A stretch of DNA of 64,000 nucleotides from Pseudomonas alkylphenolica (GCF_000746525.1 NZ_CP009048.1:1419501-1483500), one strand, 5' to 3'. Counted from the first letter of the stretch, positions 25,955 to 35,176 are shown. Program-made: numbers and translations. Notes: generated by a model from the sequence alone, not told the origin.

Positions 25955-28900
25955 ATGAGCAGCAGCACTGTGCGCAGCGTTTGCCCGTATTGTGGTGTGG
26001 GGTGTGGCATCGTCATGACGGTTGAGGGTAACCGGGTGACCAAGGTTAGCGGGGACAAACAGCACCCGAGCAATTTTGGCCGCTTATGCACCAAGGGCCT
26101 GACCGCACATCAGCCGCTGCGCGAATCAGGGCGCATGCAGCAGGCTTACCTGCGTGATCAGCGTCAACGCGATCCGGTGCAGACGCCCATTGATGTAGCC
26201 ATTGAACAAACGGCCCGGCGATTGCGCGCAGTCATTGATGAGCATGGGCCCGATGCCCTGGCGTTCTACGTCTCCGGGCAAATGTCGCTGGAGGCCCAGT
26301 ACCTGATCAACAAACTGGCCAAAGGCTTCGTCCGCAGCCGCCACATCGAATCCAATTCGCGCTTGTGCATGGCCAGCGCCAGCAGCGGCTACAAGCTGTC
26401 GCTGGGGGCCGACGGACCGCCGGGCAGCTATCAGGACTTTGATCGTGCCGAGGTGTTCTTCGTCATCGGCGCGAATATGGCCGACTGTCACCCGATCCTC
26501 TTTCTACGCCTGCTCGACCGGCTCAAGGCCGGTGCCCGGCTGATCGTCGTCGATCCGCGGCGCAGCGCCACCGCCGACAAAGCCGACCTGTTCCTGCAGA
26601 TCAGACCGGGCACTGACCTGGCGTTGCTCAATGGTCTGCTCTATCTGCTCAAGCACAATGGTCACTGTGATCATGACTTCATCGAGCGTTACACCGAAGG
26701 CTGGGAAGCCCTGCCGGACTTTCTCGAGGACTACACACCCGAGCGGGTCGCCGCCATCACCGGGCTCGCCGAAGCCGATATCCGCCAGGCCGCCGCATGG
26801 ATCGGCCAGGCGCCGGAATGGATGAGTTGCTGGACCATGGGCCTGAACCAGAGCATCCATGGCACCTGGCAGACCAACGCCCTGTGCAACCTGCACCTGG
26901 CCACCGGAGCGATTTGCCGGCCCGGCAGCGGGCCGTTTTCCCTGACCGGCCAGCCCAATGCCATGGGCGGGCGCGAGATGGGCTATATGGGCCCGGGCCT
27001 GCCCGGCCAGCGTTCGGCCCAGGTCGAGAGTGACCGCGCTTTCGTCGAGCAGCTGTGGCAGGTGCCCGCCGGCAGTCTGCGCAGCGAAAGCAGTGACGGC
27101 AGCATAGCCCTGTTCGAGCAACTGGCAGCCGGGCAGATCAAGGCCTGCTGGATTATCTGCAGCAACCCGGTGGCCAGCGTCGCCAATCGCCAACGGGTGA
27201 TCGATGGCTTGCAGCGGGCGGAGCTGGTGATCACCCAGGATGCCTTTCTCGACACCGAGACCAACCGCTATGCCGATATCCTTCTGCCCGCCGCGCTGTG
27301 GGCCGAGGGCGAAGGGGTGATGGTCAACTCCGAGCGCAACCTGACGTTGATGAACAAGGCCGTCGAACCGCCGGGCGACAGCTTGCCCGACTGGCAGATC
27401 ATTGCCCGTGTCGCCTGTGCCATGGGTTACGCCGAGGCGTTCAGCTACGCCAGTGCCGAAGCGGTGTTCGACGAGATCCGACAGGCCTGGAATCCGGCCA
27501 CCGGCTACGATGTGCGCGGCGTCAGCTACGCCGGTTTGCGTCAGACGCCTCAACAATGGCCGTGTCAGCCGGGGCGCGAGGACAGCCGCAGCCCGCTGCG
27601 TTATCGCAATGACGGGGTCAGCCAGAGCCTCTATCGCGATGCCGCTGGCCAGGCGCCGGCCATCGCCTTTGCCACCCCGAGTGGCAAGGCCCGCTTCTTT
27701 GCCCGGCCCTGCCTGCCGAGCGCCGAGCTGCCGGATGACGAGTTCGCCCTGGTGCTCAACACCGGGCGGGTTCAGCATCAATGGCACACCTTGACCAAGA
27801 CCGGCAAAGTCGCGGCGTTGAACAAGCTCGATCCCGGCCCTTTTGTCGAGATTCATCCCGAAGATGCCAAACGCCTGGGCATTGCCGAAAAGGACCAGGT
27901 GCAAGTGCGCTCGCGGCGCGGCCAGGCGGTGTTGCCCGCGCGCATCAGCACACGGGTATTGCCCGGCAACTGCTTTGCGCCGTTTCACTGGAATGATGTC
28001 TACGGCGACAACCTGGCCATCAATGCAGTCACCAGCGACGCCGTCGACCCGCTGTCGCTGCAACCGGCCTTCAAGTATTGCGCGGTGGCCCTGCGCCGGG
28101 TCGCTGGCGAGCGCATCAGCGCAGTGCAAGTCGAGCAACCGCTCGCCTCGATGCAGGACCAGCATCTGTTGCTCTGGGCCTCGCAAACCGGCAACGGCCA
28201 GGCCCTGGCCGAACAGTGTGCCGAACAGCTGCGTGAGGTTGGCCTGCCGGTGCAGTTGAGCTGCATGGAAGATGTCGCGTTGGCGCAGCTGGACAGTCCC
28301 GCCAGCCTGCTGCTGATTGCCAGCACCTTTGGCGACGGCGACGCACCGGATAGCGGTGCGGCGTTCTGGCAGGACTTGCAGGGTGAACATGCGCAACGCT
28401 GCGCCGGGCTGCCTTATGCCGTACTGGCCCTGGGCGATTCCAGCTTTGAGCAATTCTGTGGTTTCGGCCGCAAGCTCGACCAGCGCCTGGCCGAGCTCGG
28501 TGGTCGGCGCTTGCTGGAACGGGTCGATTGCGAGGGTGACTTTGCCGCACCGGCAGGGCAGTGGTTGCAGGCGCTGCTGGCCAAGTTCGGGCGGGATCAG
28601 CAGACGCTGGCGTTGCCTGTGTCCAGGCCAGCGGCCACGGGCTTCAGCAAACAACAGCCGCTGCCCGCCAGGATGCTGGAAAACCGCTTGCTCAACAGCC
28701 CGGGCGCCACCAAGGAAACTCGGAAAATCGTGTTCGACCTGGCCGACAGCGGCTTCAGCTATCAGGCCGGCGATGCCCTCGGCGTGTGGCCGCGCAACTG
28801 TCCTGCACTGGTGGACGAGCTGCTTACGGCGACCGGCCTGGATGGCCGGCGGTTGGTCAGCCTCAAGGGCCAGGCCGACATGCCGCTGGCCGCGGCCTTG

Positions 28901-29746
28901 GGCGAGCACCTGGAAATCGCCCGGATCACCCCGGCCATGCTGGAAGCCATTGCCCTGCGCAGTGGTAACGCGCAGCTGCAGGACCTGCTCAAGCCGCAGA
29001 ACAAAGCGCCGCTCAAGGAATGGTTATGGGGCAAGCAACTGATTGACCTGGTGCATGCCTTCAAACCGGCGCTCGACCTGGAAACCTGGCTGAGCCTGCT
29101 CAAACCGTTGCAGCCACGCTTGTACTCGATCAGCTCCAGCGCCAAGTACCACCCCGATCAGGTTCATCTGACGGTTTCCACGGTCCGTTATGGCCAGCGC
29201 AAAGGCGTCTGCTCAACCTACCTGGCCGACCGGGCCGCACAAGGCAAAGTGGCTATTTTCAACCAGCCAAGCGCACATTTTCGCCTGCCCAAGGACGGTA
29301 CTGCGCCGGTGATCATGGTCGGTCCCGGCACCGGCGTCGCGCCGTTCCGGGCATTCCTGCAGGAGCGTCAGGCCGAAGGCGCCACGGGGCGTAACTGGTT
29401 GCTGTTCGGCGAACAGAAAGCGGCCAGTGATTTCTATTACCGCGACGAACTCCTGGCCTGGCAGCGCGAGGGGCATCTCACCCGTCTGGACACAGCGTTT
29501 TCACGTGACCAGGTGGCAAAAATCTATGTGCAACAGCGCATGCTCGAACACGGCGCCGAACTCTGGCGCTGGCTGGAAGAGGGTGGCTACTTCTATATCT
29601 GCGGTGACGCCGGGCGCATGGCCCGTGACGTCGATGCCGCGCTCAAGCAAGTGGTGGCTGAGCACGGCGGATTGAGCGTCGAGCAGGCCGACGCCTACGT
29701 TGCTGAATTGAGCCGCAGTAAACGTTATCTGCGCGATGTGTATTGA
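25955..29746 (+). CDS. nasA: Assimilatory nitrate reductase fused to a CysJ-type NADPH flavoprotein
   Basis: A 1263-residue cytosolic fusion that reduces nitrate to nitrite. Residues 1 to about 700 are a molybdopterin oxidoreductase: Cys10, Cys13, Cys17 and Cys45 bind a [4Fe-4S] cluster, and SNPVAS and the C-terminal molybdopterin-guanine domain follow. Residues about 735-875 are flavodoxin (SQTGNGQALAE), about 905-1110 an FAD domain (RLYSISSS) and about 1119-1263 the NADPH domain (GPGTGVAPFRAF; YICGDAGRMARDV). The usual partner electron-transfer subunit is thus built in, and the enzyme should take electrons directly from NADPH. AGGAGGT precedes the ATG. nirBD follow. Confidence 0.93.
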   Translation: MSSSTVRSVCPYCGVGCGIVMTVEGNRVTKVSGDKQHPSNFGRLCTKGLTAHQPLRESGRMQQAYLRDQRQRDPVQTPIDVAIEQTARRLRAVIDEHGPDALAFYVSGQMSLEAQYLINKLAKGFVRSRHIESNSRLCMASASSGYKLSLGADGPPGSYQDFDRAEVFFVIGANMADCHPILFLRLLDRLKAGARLIVVDPRRSATADKADLFLQIRPGTDLALLNGLLYLLKHNGHCDHDFIERYTEGWEALPDFLEDYTPERVAAITGLAEADIRQAAAWIGQAPEWMSCWTMGLNQSIHGTWQTNALCNLHLATGAICRPGSGPFSLTGQPNAMGGREMGYMGPGLPGQRSAQVESDRAFVEQLWQVPAGSLRSESSDGSIALFEQLAAGQIKACWIICSNPVASVANRQRVIDGLQRAELVITQDAFLDTETNRYADILLPAALWAEGEGVMVNSERNLTLMNKAVEPPGDSLPDWQIIARVACAMGYAEAFSYASAEAVFDEIRQAWNPATGYDVRGVSYAGLRQTPQQWPCQPGREDSRSPLRYRNDGVSQSLYRDAAGQAPAIAFATPSGKARFFARPCLPSAELPDDEFALVLNTGRVQHQWHTLTKTGKVAALNKLDPGPFVEIHPEDAKRLGIAEKDQVQVRSRRGQAVLPARISTRVLPGNCFAPFHWNDVYGDNLAINAVTSDAVDPLSLQPAFKYCAVALRRVAGERISAVQVEQPLASMQDQHLLLWASQTGNGQALAEQCAEQLREVGLPVQLSCMEDVALAQLDSPASLLLIASTFGDGDAPDSGAAFWQDLQGEHAQRCAGLPYAVLALGDSSFEQFCGFGRKLDQRLAELGGRRLLERVDCEGDFAAPAGQWLQALLAKFGRDQQTLALPVSRPAATGFSKQQPLPARMLENRLLNSPGATKETRKIVFDLADSGFSYQAGDALGVWPRNCPALVDELLTATGLDGRRLVSLKGQADMPLAAALGEHLEIARITPAMLEAIALRSGNAQLQDLLKPQNKAPLKEWLWGKQLIDLVHAFKPALDLETWLSLLKPLQPRLYSISSSAKYHPDQVHLTVSTVRYGQRKGVCSTYLADRAAQGKVAIFNQPSAHFRLPKDGTAPVIMVGPGTGVAPFRAFLQERQAEGATGRNWLLFGEQKAASDFYYRDELLAWQREGHLTRLDTAFSRDQVAKIYVQQRMLEHGAELWRWLEEGGYFYICGDAGRMARDVDAALKQVVAEHGGLSVEQADAYVAELSRSKRYLRDVY

Positions 29747-29766
29747 GTGCCCCATAAGGGGGAGGG

Positions 29767-29784
29767 TTGCACCAGCCTGGGTCG
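29767..29784 (+). promoter_or_regulatory. Possible NtrC site upstream of nirB
   Basis: TTGCACCAGCCTGGGTCG carries one good NtrC half-site (TGCACC) and a partial second half. It is about 55 bp before the sigma-54 promoter, a usual place for an activator of this class. The match is only partial. Confidence 0.4.
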
Positions 29785-29836
29785 ATAACGGCCGCTTGTG
29801 CTAGCGAACAGGCCCGGTTTCAAAGGCTTTGGCAGT

Positions 29837-29852
29837 TGGCACGGTCCCTGCT
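29837..29852 (+). promoter_or_regulatory. Sigma-54 promoter of nirB
   Basis: TGGCACG-GTCC-CTGCT agrees with the sigma-54 consensus at all but one position and has exact GG-N10-GC spacing. Transcription would begin near 29863, 158 bp before the nirB start. Confidence 0.83.
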
Positions 29853-29873
29853 TTTGCACTGTTACAACGTTCC

Positions 29874-29895
29874 TGCGGGTCAATGGCGATCTGCA
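29874..29895 (+). promoter_or_regulatory. ANTAR-type hexaloop hairpin in the nirB leader
   Basis: TGCGGGTC and GATCTGCA form an 8-bp stem (two G-U pairs in RNA) around the loop AATGGC, again six bases with A at position 1 and G at position 4. The position between promoter and terminator is the same as in the nasA leader. Confidence 0.72.
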
Positions 29896-29921
29896 CCCGG
29901 AACTACATAAAACCACCAGGC

Positions 29922-29958
29922 AAAGGCGCCTGGAGCTTCGGCTCCAGGCGCCTTTTTT
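29922..29958 (+). terminator. Intrinsic terminator in the nirB leader (attenuator)
   Basis: A perfect 15-bp stem (29922-29936 with 29941-29955) closed by a TTCG loop and followed by a T run. It begins with the same AAAGGCGCC as the nasA leader terminator. It could also end the nasA transcript, but it lies after the nirB sigma-54 promoter, so nirB transcripts must pass it. Confidence 0.92.
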
Positions 29959-30020
29959 TGTTTTTCGGGGCTCGCCCCGGCAGTACAGCCACCGTGAATG
30001 GCCTTGAGTGAGGATCGGGT

Positions 30021-32579
30021 ATGAATGCAGCAACGACCATCGCCCAGCGGGAAAAACTGATCATCGTCGGCAACGGCATGGTCGGGCATCACTGCGTCGA
30101 GCAACTGATCGAACGCGGCGCCCTGAGCCGTTATGAGCTGCGGGTGTTCGGTGAGGAACGCCAGCGTGCCTACGACCGCGTGCACCTGTCCGAATATTTC
30201 AGCGGCAGCTGCGCTGAAACCCTGGCCCTCGGCACAGCGGGTCTGTATGCCGGGCACGGGGTGAATCTGCACCTGGGCGAAGCGGTGCTTCAGATTGATC
30301 GCGAGCGCCGGCAAGTGCTGACTTCGGCGGGGCGTTACGCCTATGACCAACTGATCCTGGCCACCGGCTCTTATCCCTTTGTGCCGCCGATCGAGGGCTG
30401 CGAGGGCGCTTCGCGTCTGGTTTACCGCACCCTCGATGATCTCGATGCCATCCGCGCCGCGGCAACCGATGCCCGGCGTGGCGTGGTGGTCGGTGGTGGC
30501 TTGTTGGGGCTTGAAGCTGCCAACGCCCTCAAGTCGCTGGGCCTGGAAGCGCACGTAGTGGAATTCGCCCCGCGCTTGATGCCGGTGCAGCTGGACGCTG
30601 AAGGCGGCGCGGCCTTGCGTGCGCAGATCGAAGCGCTCGGGGTCGGCGTGCACCTGTCGCGGGCGACCCAGTCGGTGGTGGTCGGTGAAGACTATCGCTA
30701 CCGGATGAACTTCGAGGGCGGCGAGTTTCTCGAAACGGACCTGATCGTGTTCTCCGCCGGGATTCGTCCGCAGGATGCTCTGGGCCGTAGCAGCGGTCTG
30801 GAGGTTGCCGCGCGCGGCGGGGTGGTGATCGACAGCGCCTGTCGCAGCAGCGATCCACACATCTATGCCATCGGCGAGTGCGCTTCGTGGAACGGCAGTG
30901 TGTTCGGCCTGGTTGCACCGGGTTACAGCATGGCGCGCAATGTCGCGGCGGCGCTGGCGGGTGAGAACGCCACCAGTTTTACCGGCGCCGACATGTCGAC
31001 CAAGCTCAAGCTGCTCGGTGTGGATGTCGGCTCGATCGGCGATGCGCACGGCGCAACCCCCGGAGCGCGCAGCTACCGCTTTATTGACGAAACCAGCTCG
31101 GCGTATCGCCGTCTGGTGGTCGATGCCAGCGGCAAACGTGTACTCGGTGCGGTGCTGGTGGGCGACAACAGTTACTACGACACCTTGCTGCAATACGTGC
31201 AGAACGGCATCGCCCTGCCGGCCGACCCGGCGGCATTGATCCTGCCGCAAACCGCCGGTGCACCGACGTTGGGTGCCGACGCATTGCCGGACAGCGCCAC
31301 TATCTGCTCCTGCCACAACGTCAGCAAAGGCGCGATCTGCACTGCCATCGACAACGGCTGTGGCGAGCTCGGTGAGCTCAAACAGCAGACCAAGGCGTGC
31401 ACCGGCTGCGGCGGTTGTGCGGCGCTGCTCAAGCAGGTGTTCGAGCACGAACTGATCGCCCGTGGTGTCAGCGTCGACAAGAGCCTGTGCGAGCACTTTG
31501 CCTATACCCGCCAGGAGCTCTACGCCCTGGTACGGGTTGAAGGCATTCTCAGCTTCGAGGAAATGCTCGCCAGGCATGGCCGCGGCCACGTCGGCTGCGA
31601 TATCTGTAAACCCACAGTCGGCTCGATCCTCGCCTCGTGCTGGAACCAGCCGATCATGGACCCTTCGCTGGTGCCGTTGCAGGACACCAACGACACCTTC
31701 ATGGCCAACATGCAGAAGAACGGTACCTACTCGGTGGTGCCGAGGATTCCCGCTGGCGAGATCACCCCGGAAAAGCTCATCGTCATCGGCCAGGTAGCAA
31801 AGAAATACGACCTCTATACCAAGATCACTGGTGGCCAGCGCATCGACCTGTTCGGCGCGCAGTTGCACGAGCTGCCGGCGATCTGGAGCGAGCTGATCGA
31901 AGCCGGTTTCGAAACCGGTCATGCCTACGGCAAATCCACGCGTACAGTGAAATCCTGCGTCGGCAGCACCTGGTGTCGCTATGGTGTGCAGGACAGCGTG
32001 CAGATGGCCCTGACGATCGAGGATCGCTACAAGGGCCTGCGTTCGCCGCACAAGCTCAAGTTCGCCGTATCCGGCTGTACCCGCGAATGCGCCGAGGCGC
32101 AAAGCAAGGACATCGGCGTGATTGCCACCGAGAAGGGCTGGAACCTGTACATCTGCGGCAACGGCGGTATGCGTCCACGCCATGCTGAACTGTTCGCCAC
32201 CGACCTGGATGACGCCGGGCTGATCCGTCTCATCGACCGGGTGCTGATGTTCTATATCCGTACCGCCGACAAATTGCAGCGCACCTCGGTCTGGCGCGAG
32301 AGCCTGGAGGGCGGGCTGGATTACCTCAAACAGGTGATTATCGACGACAGCCTGGGCCTGGGTGCCGAGCTTGAGGCGCAGATGCAATTGGTGGTCGACC
32401 GCTACGAGTGCGAATGGGCCAATGCCCTTAAGGACCCGCAAAAGCTCAAGCGCTTTCGTACCTTCGTCAACGACCAGCGTGCTGACCCGGGCGTGCACTT
32501 TGTTCGCGAGCGTGGCCAGCGCCGGCCGATCGCCGCGGCTGAGCTTCATTTGATTCCGACCACTGAAGAGGTGCTGTGA
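30021..32579 (+). CDS. nirB: NAD(P)H-dependent nitrite reductase, large subunit
   Basis: An 852-residue cytosolic flavoprotein that reduces nitrite to ammonium. N-terminal FAD binding (VGNGMVGHHCVE) and NAD(P)H binding (VVVGGGLLGLEAA) domains are followed by a BFD-like [2Fe-2S] region with Cys429, Cys431, Cys460 and Cys463. The C-terminal sulfite/nitrite reductase domain has Cys646, Cys652, Cys686 and Cys690 for the siroheme and [4Fe-4S] pair (CVGSTWC and GCTREC). Length is typical. GAGGAT precedes the ATG. It overlaps nirD by 1 bp of its stop (TGATG). Confidence 0.97.
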   Translation: MNAATTIAQREKLIIVGNGMVGHHCVEQLIERGALSRYELRVFGEERQRAYDRVHLSEYFSGSCAETLALGTAGLYAGHGVNLHLGEAVLQIDRERRQVLTSAGRYAYDQLILATGSYPFVPPIEGCEGASRLVYRTLDDLDAIRAAATDARRGVVVGGGLLGLEAANALKSLGLEAHVVEFAPRLMPVQLDAEGGAALRAQIEALGVGVHLSRATQSVVVGEDYRYRMNFEGGEFLETDLIVFSAGIRPQDALGRSSGLEVAARGGVVIDSACRSSDPHIYAIGECASWNGSVFGLVAPGYSMARNVAAALAGENATSFTGADMSTKLKLLGVDVGSIGDAHGATPGARSYRFIDETSSAYRRLVVDASGKRVLGAVLVGDNSYYDTLLQYVQNGIALPADPAALILPQTAGAPTLGADALPDSATICSCHNVSKGAICTAIDNGCGELGELKQQTKACTGCGGCAALLKQVFEHELIARGVSVDKSLCEHFAYTRQELYALVRVEGILSFEEMLARHGRGHVGCDICKPTVGSILASCWNQPIMDPSLVPLQDTNDTFMANMQKNGTYSVVPRIPAGEITPEKLIVIGQVAKKYDLYTKITGGQRIDLFGAQLHELPAIWSELIEAGFETGHAYGKSTRTVKSCVGSTWCRYGVQDSVQMALTIEDRYKGLRSPHKLKFAVSGCTRECAEAQSKDIGVIATEKGWNLYICGNGGMRPRHAELFATDLDDAGLIRLIDRVLMFYIRTADKLQRTSVWRESLEGGLDYLKQVIIDDSLGLGAELEAQMQLVVDRYECEWANALKDPQKLKRFRTFVNDQRADPGVHFVRERGQRRPIAAAELHLIPTTEEVL

Positions 32580-32941
32580 TGAGCCTGTCCAATGTCGCTG
32601 TAAACCTGCAAACGCAAGACTGGCAAGCGGTCTGCAGCCGCCAGGACCTGGTTGCGCAATCGGGCGTGGTGGTGTGGTTCGAAGGTAGGCAGGTGGCGTT
32701 GTTCTACCTGCCGGAGCAGGACACGCCGGTGTTTGCTGTCGACAACCAGGACCCCAAGTCCGGCGCCAATGTGATCGGTCGCGGCTTGGTGGGGCATCTC
32801 AAGGGTGAATTGGTGGTGGCAGCGCCGTTGTACAAGCAGCATTTCAGCTTGAGCGATGGGCGTTGCCTGGAGGATTCCCAGCAAGCCTTGCAAGTATGGC
32901 CAGTGCGGATCAGGGGGGAGCAGGTGGAGATAGGCCTGTAG
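32579..32941 (+). CDS. nirD: Nitrite reductase small subunit
   Basis: A 120-residue Rieske-fold protein that associates with NirB. As usual for NirD of this type, the Cys and His ligands of a true Rieske cluster are missing (only one Cys near residue 19 and one near 98, not in CxH or CxxH motifs), so it is structural rather than electron-carrying. Its start overlaps the nirB stop. The stop codon TAG at 32939-32941 falls on the first bases of REP pair 4, so the REP element sits directly at the end of the operon. Confidence 0.93.
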   Translation: MSLSNVAVNLQTQDWQAVCSRQDLVAQSGVVVWFEGRQVALFYLPEQDTPVFAVDNQDPKSGANVIGRGLVGHLKGELVVAAPLYKQHFSLSDGRCLEDSQQALQVWPVRIRGEQVEIGL

Positions 32942-33008
32942 GAGCGGGCTTGCCCCGCGATGCGATGTAGCTGATTTACCGCCATCGCGGGGCAAGCCCG
33001 CTCCCACC
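32938..33008. repeat. REP pair 4
   Basis: Inverted REP units starting within the nirD stop codon and ending about 60 bp before pcaQ. Confidence 0.92.
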
Positions 33009-33070
33009 GGGGAGGGGCATTGCATTAGACAGCCTCCCGCCCAGGTTGATGCTCCTATAAACTCCGGGGC

Positions 33071-34003
33071 ATGAACCTCGACACCCGCATCAAATTCCGT
33101 CACCTGCTGTGCTTTCTCGAAATTGCCCGTCAGGGCAGTTTCGCCAAGGCCGCCGATGCCATGGCGATCAGTCAGCCGGCCATCTCCAAGACCCTCAAGG
33201 AGCTTGAAGAGCTGCTGCAGACGCGCCTGTTCGAACGCAGCAAGCAGGGTGTCGAACTGACCCCGGCCGGGGTGCGTTTCATGCGTTACGCCGGGCCCAG
33301 CGTGCAGGCCTTGCGTGAAGGCGTAAGCACCCTGCGCGGTGAGGAACATGCGCCGCCGCAGGTGCGTATCGGTGTACTGTCCACGGTCGAAAGCCTGCTG
33401 ATGCCGGAGGTGCTGTGCCGCTTGCATCAACGTCATGAGGCCCTGGTGGTCAGCGTGGCGACCGGGCCGAGTGCGCACCTGCTGGCGCAACTGCATGTCG
33501 GTGAGCTGGATCTGGTGATCGGGCGCATGACCGAAAGCCCGCAGATCCAGGGTCTGTTGTTCGAGCATCTGTACAGCGAATCGATGTCGCTGGTGGTGCG
33601 TCCCGGGCATCCATTGCTCGCCCGCCAGCCGATCGAGCGCAGCCAGCTCGGTCGCTATCCGTTGGTACTGCCACTGGCTGGCACGACCATCCGCAAGCAT
33701 GCCGACAGCCTGTTCGTGCAGTGCGCCATCGAGCAACCGCTGCAGCGCCTGGAGACCCTTTCGCCAGCCTTGAGCCGCCGCTATGTGCAAAGCAGCGACG
33801 CGGTCTGGGTGGCACCGCGCGATGCGGTGCGGATCGACCTGGGGCGCGGCGAATTGTGCGAGCTGGACCTGGGTGTGCAGGAGCCGGGCGGCTCGGTCGG
33901 TATCTGTAGCAATGCTGCTTTGCCGATGAGCCTGCCAGCGCGCTGGTTGTGCGAGGTGCTGCGAGAAGTGGCGGGGCAGTACCGCGACGGCAGCTATCCC
34001 TGA
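33071..34003 (+). CDS. pcaQ: LysR-type regulator PcaQ
   Basis: A 310-residue LysR regulator. The N-terminal helix-turn-helix (FLEIARQGSFAKAADAMAIS, then QPAISKTLKELEELL) and the substrate-binding domain fit the PcaQ group (MNLDTRIKFRHLLCFLE start), which activates protocatechuate (pca) degradation genes in response to beta-carboxy-cis,cis-muconate. No pca catabolic gene is within the window, so it is a detached regulator or controls a distant operon. The start is fixed by the family N-terminus. Assignment to PcaQ rather than a close paralogue rests on pattern recognition. Confidence 0.82.
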   Translation: MNLDTRIKFRHLLCFLEIARQGSFAKAADAMAISQPAISKTLKELEELLQTRLFERSKQGVELTPAGVRFMRYAGPSVQALREGVSTLRGEEHAPPQVRIGVLSTVESLLMPEVLCRLHQRHEALVVSVATGPSAHLLAQLHVGELDLVIGRMTESPQIQGLLFEHLYSESMSLVVRPGHPLLARQPIERSQLGRYPLVLPLAGTTIRKHADSLFVQCAIEQPLQRLETLSPALSRRYVQSSDAVWVAPRDAVRIDLGRGELCELDLGVQEPGGSVGICSNAALPMSLPARWLCEVLREVAGQYRDGSYP

Positions 34004-34230
34004 AATCCCGGCAATCTTACAAACAGCTACAAAAGCACTGTGGCGAAGTTGCTCAAGTACGTAGTCCCGTCAATACTGGCCACTGGCTGCAGCTTTGTAT
34101 GAAGAAGCTTTTACTTGGCTGAACTTATCCGGCTTTTCTTGCTCTCATGCCGGTAGCCATTGGTCGTGGCCGCCTGATAAGCTCGCGGCTTTACTCGATT
34201 GCCCTATTGGCGCATGAACAAGGAAATAGC

Positions 34231-34950
34231 ATGAAACAGCATCGGTTGGCGGCTGCGGTTGCCCTGGTTGGTCTGGTCCTGGCGGGTTGCGATTCGCAGA
34301 CCAGCGTCGAGCTCAAGACTCCGGCACAGAAAGCCTCCTACGGTATTGGCCTGAACATGGGCAAGAGCCTGGCTCAGGAAGGCATGGACGACCTTGATTC
34401 AAAAGCAGTTGCTCAAGGCATCGAAGATGCTGTCGGCAAGAAAGAGCAGAAAATCAAGGACGAAGAACTGGTCGAAGCCTTTGCTGCCCTGCAAAAGCGC
34501 GCTGAAGAGCGTCTGGCCAAGATGAGCGAAGAGTCGGCTGCCGCCGGCAAGAAGTTCCTTGAAGAGAATGGCAAGAAAGCCGGTATCGTCACCACCGCTT
34601 CCGGTCTGCAGTACGAAGTGGTCAAGAAGGCCGACGGCGCCCAGCCAAAGCCGACTGACGTGGTTACCGTTCACTACGAAGGCAAGCTGATCGATGGCAA
34701 GGTCTTCGACAGCTCGGTTGAACGTGGCAGCCCGATCGACCTGCCGGTCAGCGGCGTGATCCCGGGTTGGGTCGAAGGCCTGCAACTGATGCACGTTGGC
34801 GAGAAGTACAAGCTGTACATCCCGTCCGACCTGGCTTACGGTGCCCAGAGCCCGAGCCCGATGATCCCGGCCAACTCGGTCCTGGTTTTCGAACTGGAAC
34901 TGCTGGGTATCAAGGATCAGGCCAAGCCTGAAGCCGACGCCGCCGAGTAA
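34231..34950 (+). CDS. Lipoprotein FKBP-type peptidyl-prolyl isomerase (FkpA/Mip-like)
   Basis: A 239-residue envelope chaperone. Residues 1-17 are a lipoprotein signal with lipobox LAGC, so Cys18 would be lipidated; the next residue is Asp19, which in E. coli signals inner-membrane retention. A helical dimerisation region (residues 25-120) is followed by an FKBP domain (about 130-230) with TVHYEGKLIDGKVFDSS, GVIPGWVEGL and IPSDLAYG. It speeds proline isomerisation during folding of periplasmic and outer-membrane proteins. AAGGAAA precedes the ATG at 34231. A hairpin follows the stop. Confidence 0.93.
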   Translation: MKQHRLAAAVALVGLVLAGCDSQTSVELKTPAQKASYGIGLNMGKSLAQEGMDDLDSKAVAQGIEDAVGKKEQKIKDEELVEAFAALQKRAEERLAKMSEESAAAGKKFLEENGKKAGIVTTASGLQYEVVKKADGAQPKPTDVVTVHYEGKLIDGKVFDSSVERGSPIDLPVSGVIPGWVEGLQLMHVGEKYKLYIPSDLAYGAQSPSPMIPANSVLVFELELLGIKDQAKPEADAAE

Positions 34951-34968
34951 TCCACTCGCGGTACAGCC

Positions 34969-34992
34969 AACGCCCCGTCTCGACGGGGCGTT
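34969..34992 (+). terminator. Terminator-like hairpin after the FKBP gene
   Basis: AACGCCCCGT and ACGGGGCGTT form a 10-bp stem with a CTCG loop. The T tail is weak (TTGTCGTTT). Confidence 0.75.
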
Positions 34993-35176
34993 GTCGTTTC
35001 TGCAATCACCCCGAACCTCATCGGCCAGGGACGGTCTGAAAAGCTGGACCTGACGCAGAAAAGGTGCAGGATAGGCAAAACGTTTGCGCGATTGAAACAG
35101 GTGTGTAAAAAACGCCCGATTTAAGCCCGGCCCTTGCCGGACGGGCGCCCTGAGCGCTAAAAGTGGCTCTGTTCAC

